Shown here: piece after piece, positions 6,711 to 13,679 of the stretch
Position numbering within the stretch: the first letter of the stretch is position 1
Layout of the letters: each line of letters starts with the position of its first letter
IMG/VR virus record: IMGVR_UViG_3300017971_000214
Coordinates: 1-64,000 of that record
DNA length: 64,000 nucleotides
Strand: one strand, 5' to 3'
Source of the DNA: a virus
Program-made: the position numbers and the translations under genes
Notes under the pieces: generated by a model
Database searches by the model: none
The model's input: only the letters and a program-made list of their open reading frames with translations
What the model was told of the DNA's origin: nothing

Positions 6711-7144
6711 TGAGCGCATCGCAGTCACCCCTGAAAAGGCTCGCCGGTGCGGCGCCCTCACGGGTTGGGGTGTACAAGGCCGGTCCGACTCCGGCGGCTG
6801 CGGCCGACTGTCAGATCCGAGCGCTGGCCGGCGTCGGAATCGAAGAGACGATCAACGAGGATGCCTACGAGGCATGGGTGGAGAGCAAGATGGCGACTGT
6901 GAAGTTCGAGAGCCAGGATCAATTCGAGAAGGTCTTCGACTGCCGGTACGAGCTGCACCGGCCGTGCCCCCACCCGGAGGCGTGTCCCTTTGGTGTGAGC
7001 CGGGACGCCTGCGAAGAGGGGTGGTTCTACGGGATGGAGGGGCGCCCGGCGTGCGGGACCCGCATCGAGATCGGAGACGACTACGCCGTGGAGACCCGCG
7101 AGCGGCCCGAGGGCGGCGCGGACGTGGTGGAGGAGCAGATCTGA
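6710..7144 (+). CDS. cysteine-containing hypothetical protein, 144 aa
   Basis: The second half holds six cysteines: CRYELHRPCPHPEACPFG, DACEEGWFYG and ACGTRIEIG. This pattern could coordinate one or two zinc ions. ATG 6710 overlaps the preceding stop and has GGAGG about 10 nt upstream. Function unknown; it sits in the operon with pncB. Confidence 0.65.
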   Translation: MSASQSPLKRLAGAAPSRVGVYKAGPTPAAAADCQIRALAGVGIEETINEDAYEAWVESKMATVKFESQDQFEKVFDCRYELHRPCPHPEACPFGVSRDACEEGWFYGMEGRPACGTRIEIGDDYAVETRERPEGGADVVEEQI

Positions 7145-7488
7145 TGTGGCACAAGGGCAGGCATTGGGGCGTGGCGAAGGTCGCGGGCCGGCGGCAGTTG
7201 GCGGACAAGCTGGTGAACCACAGCTGGACGCTGTGCACGGGCTTTGAGCATGGGGGCTACCTGTGGCTCAACGACTCGCTGAGCGAGGATGGGGCGGCCG
7301 AGTTCGGCGTGGTCCGGGCGGACACGCTGGAGCAGGTGGAGAGCATCACCTTCGGGTGGTGCTCGGAGGACCAGGCGGTGGAGCACATCAGGGCGGTCAT
7401 CGAGGGCGGCGCCGAGCTGCCGGTGATCAGCCGGGTGAAGGACAAGCAGATCGAGCGGGACCACGAGCCCTGCCATCTGTGTAGGTGA
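7144..7488 (+). CDS. hypothetical protein, 114 aa
   Basis: Begins MWHKGRHWGVAKVAGRRQLA. The middle (HGGYLWLNDSLSEDGAAEFG) resembles a small beta-sheet domain, and the C-terminus ends CHLCR. TGATG overlap with the gene upstream. No family recognised. Confidence 0.6.
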   Translation: MWHKGRHWGVAKVAGRRQLADKLVNHSWTLCTGFEHGGYLWLNDSLSEDGAAEFGVVRADTLEQVESITFGWCSEDQAVEHIRAVIEGGAELPVISRVKDKQIERDHEPCHLCR

Positions 7489-7491
7489 GCT

Positions 7492-8664
7492 ATGACCCCG
7501 GTATTCAACAGCCTTCTGGAGACGGACCTGTACAAGTTCACGATGTGGCAGGCGATGCTGCATCAGATGCCGGACAACCACGCCGAGTACACCTTCGTGT
7601 GCCGCAACAAGCCAGCCGTGGACCTGACGGGGCTGTTGGACGGGGTCAACGAGCAGCTGGACCACCTGTGCACCTTGCGGTTCACCGAGGACGAGCTGGC
7701 GTATCTCGGCGGCCTTCGGTACATCAAGCCGGACTTCGTGGACTTCCTGCGGGGCTTCCAGTTCGAGCGCGCGCACATCCGGGCGTGGGTTGAGGACGGC
7801 GAGCTGAAGATCGTAGCGGAGGGGCCTCAGATCAAGGTGATGGCCTTCGAGGTGTTCGTGCTGGCCATCGTGAACGAGCTGTACTTCCGGGGCGAAGAGC
7901 CTACGGCGCTGGGCTGGACTCAGCTTCGGGACAAGGTCGACCGGGTGAAGGACCGCGTGAAGGCTCGGAGGTTCCCCTTCCAGTTCTTCGACTTCGGTCT
8001 GCGCCGCCGGTTCTCTGGCGCCTGGCACCTCCAGGTTGTGGAGGTGCTGGCGCGCGAGCTGCCCGAGCACTTCGGCGGGACCTCGAACGTGAAGCTCGCC
8101 AAGGAGCTGGGCCTGACACCCATTGGGACGATGGCCCACGAGTGGCTGCAGACCTTCCAGGCGCTGCCGCACGTCGAGCTGGAGGACAGCCAGACGGAGG
8201 CGCTGGAGGTGTGGTTGGAGGAGTACGGCTCGGACCTGGGGATTGCCCTGACCGACGTGGTGGGGATGGACGCCTTCCTGCGGGACTTCCACCCGGTGCT
8301 CACCAAGCGCTTCGCTGGCCTTCGCCACGACTCTGGGGACGCGGTGGAGTGGGGCGAGAAGGCCCTGGCACACTACGAGGCGAAGCACGTGGACCCGCGG
8401 ACCAAGCGGCTGGTGTTCTCGGACGGCCTGAACATCGACAAGGCCATCGACCTGTACGATCACTTCGCCGACCGTGTGAGGGTAGGCTTCGGCATCGGGA
8501 CCAACCTCACAAACGACGTGGGCTTCAAGCCGCTGAACGTGGTGATGAAGCTCACGGCCTGCAACGGCAAGCCGGTGGCGAAGCTGAGCGACAGCCCTGG
8601 CAAGACGCTGTGCAAGGATGACGAGTTCGTGGCCCTGCTGAAGAGGGCCTTCGAGGTAGCGTGA
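7492..8664 (+). CDS. pncB: nicotinate phosphoribosyltransferase
   Basis: 390 aa, the usual length. Converts nicotinate and PRPP (with ATP) to nicotinate mononucleotide in the Preiss-Handler branch of NAD synthesis. Family blocks are LLETDLYKFTMWQAMLH at the N-terminus, FGGTSNVKLAKELGLTPIGT plus MAHEWLQ near residues 200-225, RHDSGDAVEWGEKALAHY near 280, FSDGLNIDKAI, and GIGTNLTND near 335. All expected active-site segments are present, so it should be active. With the nicotinamidase-like gene at 3811 it would turn nicotinamide into NaMN, useful if infection triggers NAD destruction. It lies in the sigma-54-like operon from 6432, and its last codon overlaps the next start. Confidence 0.93.
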   Translation: MTPVFNSLLETDLYKFTMWQAMLHQMPDNHAEYTFVCRNKPAVDLTGLLDGVNEQLDHLCTLRFTEDELAYLGGLRYIKPDFVDFLRGFQFERAHIRAWVEDGELKIVAEGPQIKVMAFEVFVLAIVNELYFRGEEPTALGWTQLRDKVDRVKDRVKARRFPFQFFDFGLRRRFSGAWHLQVVEVLARELPEHFGGTSNVKLAKELGLTPIGTMAHEWLQTFQALPHVELEDSQTEALEVWLEEYGSDLGIALTDVVGMDAFLRDFHPVLTKRFAGLRHDSGDAVEWGEKALAHYEAKHVDPRTKRLVFSDGLNIDKAIDLYDHFADRVRVGFGIGTNLTNDVGFKPLNVVMKLTACNGKPVAKLSDSPGKTLCKDDEFVALLKRAFEVA

Positions 8665-8864
8665 TGGCTGGCAAGCGCAGCACCGCGGTGATGGACCGGC
8701 GCATTAAGATCCACCACATGTGGATGCGGCTGGAGATGCTGGTGGACGTTTTGGAGGAGAACCTTCCGATCATCGAGGAAGCGCTGGAGGATGCGGACCG
8801 CCCCACGAAGAGCTGTTTGGCGCAGGTTCGGAGAGCCCTGGAGAAGATCAACGATGACGACTGA
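8664..8864 (+). CDS. small helical hypothetical protein, 66 aa
   Basis: Almost wholly helical and charged (WMRLEMLVDVLEENLPIIEE, LAQVRRALEKINDDD). ATG 8664 overlaps the pncB stop; the GTG three bases earlier is an alternative. Its end overlaps the start of the next gene. Unknown function. Confidence 0.6.
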   Translation: MAGKRSTAVMDRRIKIHHMWMRLEMLVDVLEENLPIIEEALEDADRPTKSCLAQVRRALEKINDDD

Positions 8865-9153
8865 GCGCAAGAAGCCACCTGAAGCGATGACCCCACGGCT
8901 CCTAGGCTACGGCCGAGCGCGCGACTACACAGCGCCCGAGGGCTACGAGCCGGTCGAGGAAGGCCGCCGGGTGTACGCCTACCCCACCGACTTCTTCTGC
9001 TCCCGTTGCGAGGGCTGTGGCTGCAAGAGCTGTAAGTGGACCGGAGAGGAAGCCGTGGCAGCTAGGCTGCGAGCTGCCCGCCGTCGGGGTAGGGCCGCCA
9101 GGAAGGCCGCCCGAAAACGAGCGCACTTGCCCGTAGACCCCGGCGTCCAGTAG
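8854..9153 (+). CDS. cysteine-rich basic protein, 99 aa
   Basis: The central CSRCEGCGCKSC (about residues 46-57) is a compact zinc-binding cluster, followed by a strongly basic tail, RLRAARRRGRAARKAARKRA, that could bind nucleic acid. ATG 8854 overlaps the preceding gene by 11 nt. No family recognised. Confidence 0.6.
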   Translation: MTTERKKPPEAMTPRLLGYGRARDYTAPEGYEPVEEGRRVYAYPTDFFCSRCEGCGCKSCKWTGEEAVAARLRAARRRGRAARKAARKRAHLPVDPGVQ

Positions 9154-9166
9154 TGCTGGAGGCATC

Positions 9167-9226
9167 ATGATCTGGGTAGCCATAGGCGTCGTGCTCATCA
9201 TCGCGTCCCTCGCTGGCGATGAGTGA
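9167..9226 (+). CDS. 19-residue membrane microprotein
   Basis: MIWVAIGVVLIIASLAGDE: a single hydrophobic helix with an acidic end. It has an ideal GGAGG at 9158-9162, 5 nt before the ATG, and follows the last gene of the pncB operon by 13 nt. Short membrane peptides of this kind are common in phage accessory operons; the role cannot be told. Support comes from the ribosome site and the composition. Confidence 0.5.
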   Translation: MIWVAIGVVLIIASLAGDE

Positions 9227-10070
9227 TGCCCCCCACACTTGATCTTCCTCCCGCTTGATCTGCCCCCGGCCCGAGCACAGGAGAGGTGCGCCCCGCCCCC
9301 GCCAAACTCCCTCTTTGCCCCGCGGCCCGCCAGCTGGCGCCGAGATATTAAGATCGCCTGGCGCTCGATGGCATCTTCTTCGAGGCCCCAACCGCCAGCT
9401 GGCCTGAACGTCAGCTCGTTCCTGAACGGCCCCCTTTCCTGAACGGTCCGCCCTGGCGCGCCAGCGGCCCCGCCCAAAGGAAGTTTGGCCCGATTTCGCC
9501 CCTGGCGATCCCGAACAGCCAGCTCGGCCCAACCCCCGCCAGCTCGCCAGCCGCCAGCGCCAGACCGCCAGTTCCTGAACAGCCCCCGATCCTGAACAGC
9601 CCGCCAGAACCCTCCCCGCCAGCGGCCCCCACCCTGAACGACCCCCACCCAAACTCCCTCCCCATGCCTACACCTACCACCCCCTCCCACAAATCAACCC
9701 CCGAGCTGGCCCCTGAACGGCCCCTACCCTCTGGCATGATCTTAGAACGCCCCTCCCGCCCCCTAGCTGCCCCCCTAAGCCCCTCCCCCCACTCCAACAC
9801 CCCCTCGCCAGGGCCGCCAGAAAGGCCCTACACGGCCCCGCCAGGGCCTGGAGAAACGTGCCAACCCACTGCGCACTGTTGGCACGCTTTTTGGCAGTGC
9901 AAAGTTGGCACAGGGCATGCATATGGGCAATGTTGGCACACTTTTTGGCGGCCAAAAAACGTGCCATTTTTTGGATCGAAAACTACCGAGTTTGCCCGTT
10001 TTCTCCGCTTAGGCCGCCCCCACCCCCAAACTCCTTGGCGCTACCCCCTCTACACTCCACGGGACCTCAC
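9227..10070. other. C-rich stretch without genes, with short repeats
   Basis: About 850 bp with no believable gene on either strand; open frames give Pro/Ala- or Gly/Arg-rich translations. The plus strand is strikingly C-rich and G-poor, opposite to its surroundings. It carries about seven copies of CTGAAC followed by GGCCC, AGCCC or similar, many GCCAGCT and GCCAGCTGGC elements, and the 9870-9940 operator cluster. A replication origin, a genome-module boundary or a regulatory hub are possible; nothing decides among them. Confidence 0.5.
9870..9949. promoter_or_regulatory. cluster of three KGCACA operators with sigma-54-like elements
   Basis: Repeats at 9870-9886 (TGCGCA-CTGTT-GGCACG), 9896-9912 (AGTGCA-AAGTT-GGCACA) and 9924-9940 (TGGGCA-ATGTT-GGCACA), spaced 26 and 28 bp. 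The middle one overlaps TTGGCACA-GGGC-ATGCA at 9905-9921, a sigma-54-like match. The first and last run into TTTTTGGC instead. No gene starts at the expected distance, so a small RNA or a binding decoy is possible. Confidence 0.45.
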
Positions 10071-10109
10071 ACTACAATTGTTGACCGTGGACCGGGAGGC
10101 TGGTAAGGT
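10071..10109 (+). promoter_or_regulatory. ACTACAATTG-type promoter
   Basis: ACTACAATTG 10071-10080 directly abuts TTGACC 10081-10086; 17-bp spacer; TAAGGT 10104-10109. The ACAATTGT palindrome spanning the join is shared with promoters at 12361, 14215, 27684, 31357 and 41875 and would let a regulator block the -35 box. The leader to the ATG at 10228 is about 110 nt. Confidence 0.7.
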
Positions 10110-10227
10110 GGGGCTCTCTCATCGGGCGAAGCCGCTGACGGAAGGCGGGAGAGAGTGGCGGGGGAGAAGGCTCGGGGGGAGGATTGGTTGTTGGAACGGG
10201 CGGCGGTGAGATGGAAAGGCGGCGTGA

Positions 10228-10662
10228 ATGACGCGGCAGACGAGCATAGCGGCCTACAATCAGATCAAAGCCGATGGCACCCTCAGCAAGATGCGTTGGA
10301 TCGTGTACGACTGCCTGTTCCGCCACGGCCCCCTCACCAGCAGGGAGGTCGACAATGGCTTGGGTCCAGGGGAGGACCGACCCAGCTACCACAAGCGCCT
10401 GAGCGAGTTGGAGCGCATGGGGGTCGTCACCACGGTGGGGCGCAAGGTCTGCAGCGTGACGGGCAAGGAGTGCGAGCTGTGGGACGTCACGGCGCTCGCG
10501 ACGCCCATCCCCCTCGATGCTGCTTCGAAGTCCCCTTCTCGGAAGGACCGCCAGGCGGCTGCCGAAGAACTGCGGGACATCTACAAGACCCTCGTGGCCC
10601 AAGGTCACCAGGGCTTCAGCGACAACCTCGTGCGGGTCTGCAAGTGGCTCGCAGCGAAGTGA
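10228..10662 (+). CDS. winged-helix DNA-binding protein, 144 aa
   Basis: Residues ~22-80 read as a winged helix: MRWIVYDCLFRHGPLTSREV, then SYHKRLSELERMGVVTTVGR and a hairpin wing with KVCSVTGKECELWDVT. This is the arrangement seen in small phage and MarR-like regulators. The C-terminal third is a helical extension (RQAAAEELRDIYKTLVAQGH). It is the first gene behind an ACTACAATTG promoter, so it could be an early regulator or a replication-module protein; neither is proven. A 155-bp gene-free gap follows. Confidence 0.7.
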   Translation: MTRQTSIAAYNQIKADGTLSKMRWIVYDCLFRHGPLTSREVDNGLGPGEDRPSYHKRLSELERMGVVTTVGRKVCSVTGKECELWDVTALATPIPLDAASKSPSRKDRQAAAEELRDIYKTLVAQGHQGFSDNLVRVCKWLAAK

Positions 10663-10817
10663 AAGGGAACGAAGGCAGAGCAGTCGGACCGCATGCATAG
10701 GCGCACGAGACGGTACGTCGGAGCGGACGGCAGACGGAGAGAACGACGGGAGGAGCGCTGGACAGGACGGTCGATGGCGGGCCTGAGTGCAGGGGAGTTC
10801 GAGAGAAAGACGGAGAG
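10663..10817 (+). other. gene-free purine-rich gap
   Basis: No gene seen. Contains GGTACGTCGGAGC at 10712-10724, which recurs exactly at 35252-35264 in another gene-free gap. Rich in CGGACGG and GGAG. It resembles the other leader-like gaps. Confidence 0.35.
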
Positions 10818-11066
10818 ATGATCCGACCACAACACGACAACCTGCCCAAGAAGACTTTGATCTGGCTCCTGTTCGACATCGACAACGGGCACGGCGGCTC
10901 CCACCACTACGTCTGGTGGTTCGAATCCCGTCGACAGGCCCGCGAGTTCAAAGCCCGCCACCTCGCGAGCCCCAACCCCCACAAGACCGACCTCGTCGGC
11001 CCCGTGAGAGCGAACGTCGATAGGATTCCCCCACGCGCCCTGAAAGGAACCAGGCTGGACCGATGA
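10818..11066 (+). CDS. hypothetical protein, 82 aa
   Basis: Begins MIRPQHDNLPKKTLIWLLFD and contains HHYVWWFESRRQAREFKARH, a pattern met in small phage proteins that take FESRREAREF-type helices. ATG 10818 has GGAGAG just upstream. Stop overlaps the next microgene (ATGA). Confidence 0.6.
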   Translation: MIRPQHDNLPKKTLIWLLFDIDNGHGGSHHYVWWFESRRQAREFKARHLASPNPHKTDLVGPVRANVDRIPPRALKGTRLDR

Positions 11067-11134
11067 GCACCGAAGCCATTCGGAAGACCATCCACTGCGG
11101 CGGCTGCGGTGCCTCCGGTGGAGGAGAGAAGTGA
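11063..11134 (+). CDS. 23-residue CxxC microprotein
   Basis: Peptide MSTEAIRKTIHCGGCGASGG plus GEK, starting in an ATGA overlap with the gene before and ending in a GTGA overlap with the one after. One CGGC zinc-knuckle-like pair. The overlaps on both sides argue for translation, but so short a product may be only a coupling device. Confidence 0.4.
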   Translation: MSTEAIRKTIHCGGCGASGGGEK

Positions 11135-11223
11135 TCGCCCCCTGCTGGTGCCCACCCACCTGCCCCTATTGGGGAACCGAGTGCACCCTCTGCCCCTACG
11201 CTTTGATCTGGAGAGCACCATGA
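11131..11223 (+). CDS. 30-residue cysteine-rich microprotein
   Basis: GTG start preceded by GGAGGAGAGAA. The peptide (VIAPCWCPPTCPYWGTECTL then CPYALIWRAP) has five cysteines in 30 residues, dense enough to bind a metal. Stop overlaps the ATG at 11220. Cysteine density and the strong ribosome site support it. Confidence 0.45.
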   Translation: MIAPCWCPPTCPYWGTECTLCPYALIWRAP

Positions 11224-11486
11224 ACGAGCCCGAACACATCCTCAACCCCGGCACCCAGGTCAAAGTCCACGACGTCCTCGGTGCCCCCCGAGGCATGCTC
11301 ATCAAACCCGAGATTCTAGATCGTCGGACCCCAGGCGTCTCCGGGATGATCTGCGGCTACGTCCCCGGACACGGCGGCGATGTCTACTGGGTCCGGCACG
11401 ACGGCGAAGAAGATACCGGCTCCGCCTACGGCTACTGGGAGTTCGATCTGACCGAAGAAGGTGACCATGAGCTGGCTCAGCCGTAG
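11220..11486 (+). CDS. hypothetical protein, 88 aa
   Basis: Predominantly beta-like sequence: NPGTQVKVHDVLGAPRGMLI, GVSGMICGYVPGHGGDVYWV. This looks like a small SH3-like barrel. Ends acidic and overlaps the next gene by 20 nt. Unknown function. Confidence 0.6.
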   Translation: MNEPEHILNPGTQVKVHDVLGAPRGMLIKPEILDRRTPGVSGMICGYVPGHGGDVYWVRHDGEEDTGSAYGYWEFDLTEEGDHELAQP

Positions 11487-11697
11487 ACGACAGCGAAAAC
11501 ACGTCGAGTCGATCCTGAAGCAGTGCGGCTGCGTCTGCTTCTGCCCCAACTGCCGAACCCCCCTCAACGACCAACCAGGCGAGGCCCTGGACGACAGCAT
11601 CTACCGCTACTCCTGCCGCTGCGGAGCCAAGCCCTGCTTCGACTTCGACTACCCCGTCCCCGTCAAGGTGGCCGACCACTCGATCCCTGAGGTATAG
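11467..11697 (+). CDS. zinc-ribbon protein, 76 aa
   Basis: Basic N-terminus (SWLSRRRQRKHVESILKQCG) then CVCFCPNCRTP and CRCGAKPCFDFDY: a four- to six-cysteine ribbon. ATG 11467 chosen over GTG 11461; AAGAAGGTG lies just upstream. Unknown partner. Confidence 0.6.
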   Translation: MSWLSRRRQRKHVESILKQCGCVCFCPNCRTPLNDQPGEALDDSIYRYSCRCGAKPCFDFDYPVPVKVADHSIPEV

Positions 11698-11704
11698 TCC
11701 CCCC

Positions 11705-12088
11705 ATGGCTACCAGGAAGCTGAGCGAGGCGATCTCCGAACTGCGCGACATCATCGGCGAAGGCGATTGGGGCAAGCTGGACGACCCCAACTTCGAGTTC
11801 CCCAAGCGCAAAGGCCCCACCCCAGGGGAAAAGACCGCCAAGGCCCAAACCAAGGCGATGGAAAACCAGGCCGCCAAAGCCCTCGGCGCTGCCGTGGTGA
11901 AGAAGATCTTGGACCAAGGCTTCCGCATCGCCTCCCTCGGCACCAGCAAGATGAGCTTCCCCACCAGGCCCCGCGTCGCCAAAGCCCTCGGGCTCAAAGA
12001 TGCGCAGATCTCCAAGCTCACCAAGGCCGGCGTCCGCGTCGTCCCCAGCAAGAAAGACCCGAAGTACGACTGGTACTTCGGCGACTAG
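11705..12088 (+). CDS. hypothetical protein, 127 aa
   Basis: N-terminal helix ATRKLSEAISELRDIIGEGD, a basic linker (KRKGPTPGEKTAKAQTKAME), a helix, then a C-terminal stretch, RVAKALGLKDAQISKLTKAG followed by VRVV, that resembles a small helix-turn-helix. Ends PKYDWYFGD. Not recognised. Confidence 0.6.
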   Translation: MATRKLSEAISELRDIIGEGDWGKLDDPNFEFPKRKGPTPGEKTAKAQTKAMENQAAKALGAAVVKKILDQGFRIASLGTSKMSFPTRPRVAKALGLKDAQISKLTKAGVRVVPSKKDPKYDWYFGD

Positions 12089-12096
12089 CCTCACCC

Positions 12097-12354
12097 GTGA
12101 ACCCCTACCGCGCAAAGCCCCCGCCTCGGCACCGCGGTAGCTGGTGGCAACAGCTCAAGTGCCGACTCGGCTGGTGCTTCAAAGAGCTGGATTGGATCGA
12201 AGAGACGCCCATGCACGACGTCTGGCACCAGTCCTGCCCCTTCTGCGGCGCCTCCGCCAACGCCATCGACGAAGGCTCCCCCCGCTGGAAAGACGACCAC
12301 CCCCTCAACCACAACAACCCCCGCGTTCCCCAGCCCCGCAGAATCCAGAGCTGA
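12097..12354 (+). CDS. small CxxC protein, 85 aa
   Basis: GTG start 8 nt after the previous stop. Basic N-terminus NPYRAKPPPRHRGSWWQQLK then CRLGWCFKELDW and SCPFCGASANAID, two CxxC-like pairs. Ends in a Pro/Asn/Arg-rich tail. Modest support. Confidence 0.45.
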   Translation: MNPYRAKPPPRHRGSWWQQLKCRLGWCFKELDWIEETPMHDVWHQSCPFCGASANAIDEGSPRWKDDHPLNHNNPRVPQPRRIQS

Positions 12355-12360
12355 GCCTCC

Positions 12361-12412
12361 ACTACAATTGTTGACTACCATGTTGACAATCATTGTCACT
12401 AGGTGATATGGT
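12361..12412 (+). promoter_or_regulatory. double promoter: ACTACAATTG element plus TTGACAATC promoter
   Basis: ACTACAATTG 12361-12370 abuts TTGACT 12371-12376; a second -35, TTGACA 12383-12388, pairs with TATGGT 12407-12412 over 18 bp. The spacer ends CTAGGTGA as in the other members. It drives the gene at 12453. Confidence 0.7.
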
Positions 12413-12452
12413 CGTGGCATCTCTTCGGACGCTAGCAAAGGAGTAGCAAGAG

Positions 12453-13178
12453 ATGGCGCGAGCGAAGAAGCAAGAGAAGGTAGTCAAGATGTCGGACGTG
12501 TCGGTCCCGGTCATCACGGGGCGCACGGCGAAGGGCCGGGCACAGAAGGTCGACATCAACGTCCCGATCCCCGCCTACATCGAGCTGATGGTCCACGTGC
12601 GAGGAACGGAAGGCGGCGAGCTGCTGACCAACAAGCTGAACGACGACATCCTCAGCGACAACCCGGCGGAAGCGAAGCTGAAGAAGCAGCACCGGCTCCC
12701 AGCGGAGGTCTACGAGCGATCCAAGTACCTCGACGCCGAGGGCAACGACTGCATCCCCGGCGACAACTGGCGCCGATGCTTCGCCGATGCAGCCGTCACC
12801 ATGGACGGGGTGTCCAAAGCGAGCCTGCACCGCGAGATGGTGATCCTCGATGAGATGCCCCGCCTCGACTACAAGGACGTCTACATGCGGCGCGACATGG
12901 GTCGGGACTCGGGAGTGAACCGAGCGCCCCGCTTGATCTTCCGGGCGGCCTACCGTGGGTGGGAGTGCAAGATCCCAGTCCGCATCATGCTCAACGAGAC
13001 GACCTTCGAGCGCGCCGTCGCCCTGTTCAAGATGGCCGGGCTCTGCATCGGCATCGGGGACTGGAGACCCGGAGCACCCAAGGGGGGATCCAAGGGGACC
13101 TTCGACGTGGTGTCGGTGGAAGTCATCGGCGGCACGGTCACGATCAAGGAGCTGCAGGCGGAGCCCAAGGCTGCGTAG
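12453..13178 (+). CDS. conserved phage-like protein, 241 aa
   Basis: Basic start (ARAKKQEKVVKMSDVSVPVI), an early segment AYIELMVHVRGTEGGELLTN, a central IPGDNWRRCFADAAVTMDGV, and a C-terminal GIGDWRPGAPKGGSKGTFDV. The final G-G-W-R-P...G-F pattern with a beta strand reminds me of phage proteins annotated only as hypothetical, and faintly of RAMP/Cas7-like glycine-rich ends. No activity can be claimed. It has a dedicated double promoter and a good leader, so it may be an abundant early protein. Confidence 0.65.
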   Translation: MARAKKQEKVVKMSDVSVPVITGRTAKGRAQKVDINVPIPAYIELMVHVRGTEGGELLTNKLNDDILSDNPAEAKLKKQHRLPAEVYERSKYLDAEGNDCIPGDNWRRCFADAAVTMDGVSKASLHREMVILDEMPRLDYKDVYMRRDMGRDSGVNRAPRLIFRAAYRGWECKIPVRIMLNETTFERAVALFKMAGLCIGIGDWRPGAPKGGSKGTFDVVSVEVIGGTVTIKELQAEPKAA

Positions 13179-13186
13179 GGTGCGCC

Positions 13187-13678
13187 ATGGCGAAGAAGAA
13201 ACGCCTCCTGTACGTCCCGGCCGCCAAAAGCGGGATCTCCGAGGAAGAGGCGCAGGTGTGGGGCGAGGAGCTGACCAAGTTCACGGGCAACCCCAAAGAC
13301 CTCGGGGCCAATGCCGAAGAGGTCTACGATGCCGTGAAGGCCGACCCCTCGCACCCGCTGCACCCTTTGATCTTCTACGTCTCCCAAAAGGAGGCGGCCA
13401 GACGCCACTACATCGAGCACATCCGCAAGTGTTCGCGCAGCATTCAGGTTCAGTACCGGCCCCCGCACAAGCCGAACAACGTGGTGCTCACCCGAGCCTT
13501 CCACAACGTCGGCGGCGACTACTACCGGCTCGATGACGTGATGAAGAGCGACGAGCTGCGGGCTCGGGTGGTGGCCACGGCGGCGGCAGAGGCACGGGCA
13601 TGGGCGAAGAAGTACCGCCTCTACAAAGAACTTGCAGGACTGGCCGACACCATCGACCAGTATTTGGATCAACTTTGA
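13187..13678 (+). CDS. hypothetical protein, 163 aa
   Basis: Starts AKKKRLLYVPAAKSGISEEE; continues with a mixed alpha/beta region including HPLIFYVSQKEAARRHYIEH and ends in a helix rich in Ala/Arg. It follows the 12453 gene by 8 nt and probably shares its promoter. It is the last gene before the hairpin array. Confidence 0.6.
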   Translation: MAKKKRLLYVPAAKSGISEEEAQVWGEELTKFTGNPKDLGANAEEVYDAVKADPSHPLHPLIFYVSQKEAARRHYIEHIRKCSRSIQVQYRPPHKPNNVVLTRAFHNVGGDYYRLDDVMKSDELRARVVATAAAEARAWAKKYRLYKELAGLADTIDQYLDQL

Positions 13679-13679
13679 G

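Noticed and set aside
7081-8463. 460-codon minus-strand open frame
   Set aside because: It lies opposite the well-supported pncB gene and its upstream neighbours; the product is Val/Leu/His/Arg-rich and typical of an antisense shadow.
8902-9800. Long minus-strand open frames (up to 262 codons) in the C-rich region
   Set aside because: Translations are Gly/Arg/Trp-rich low complexity, with no start context and no domain; they follow from strand composition.
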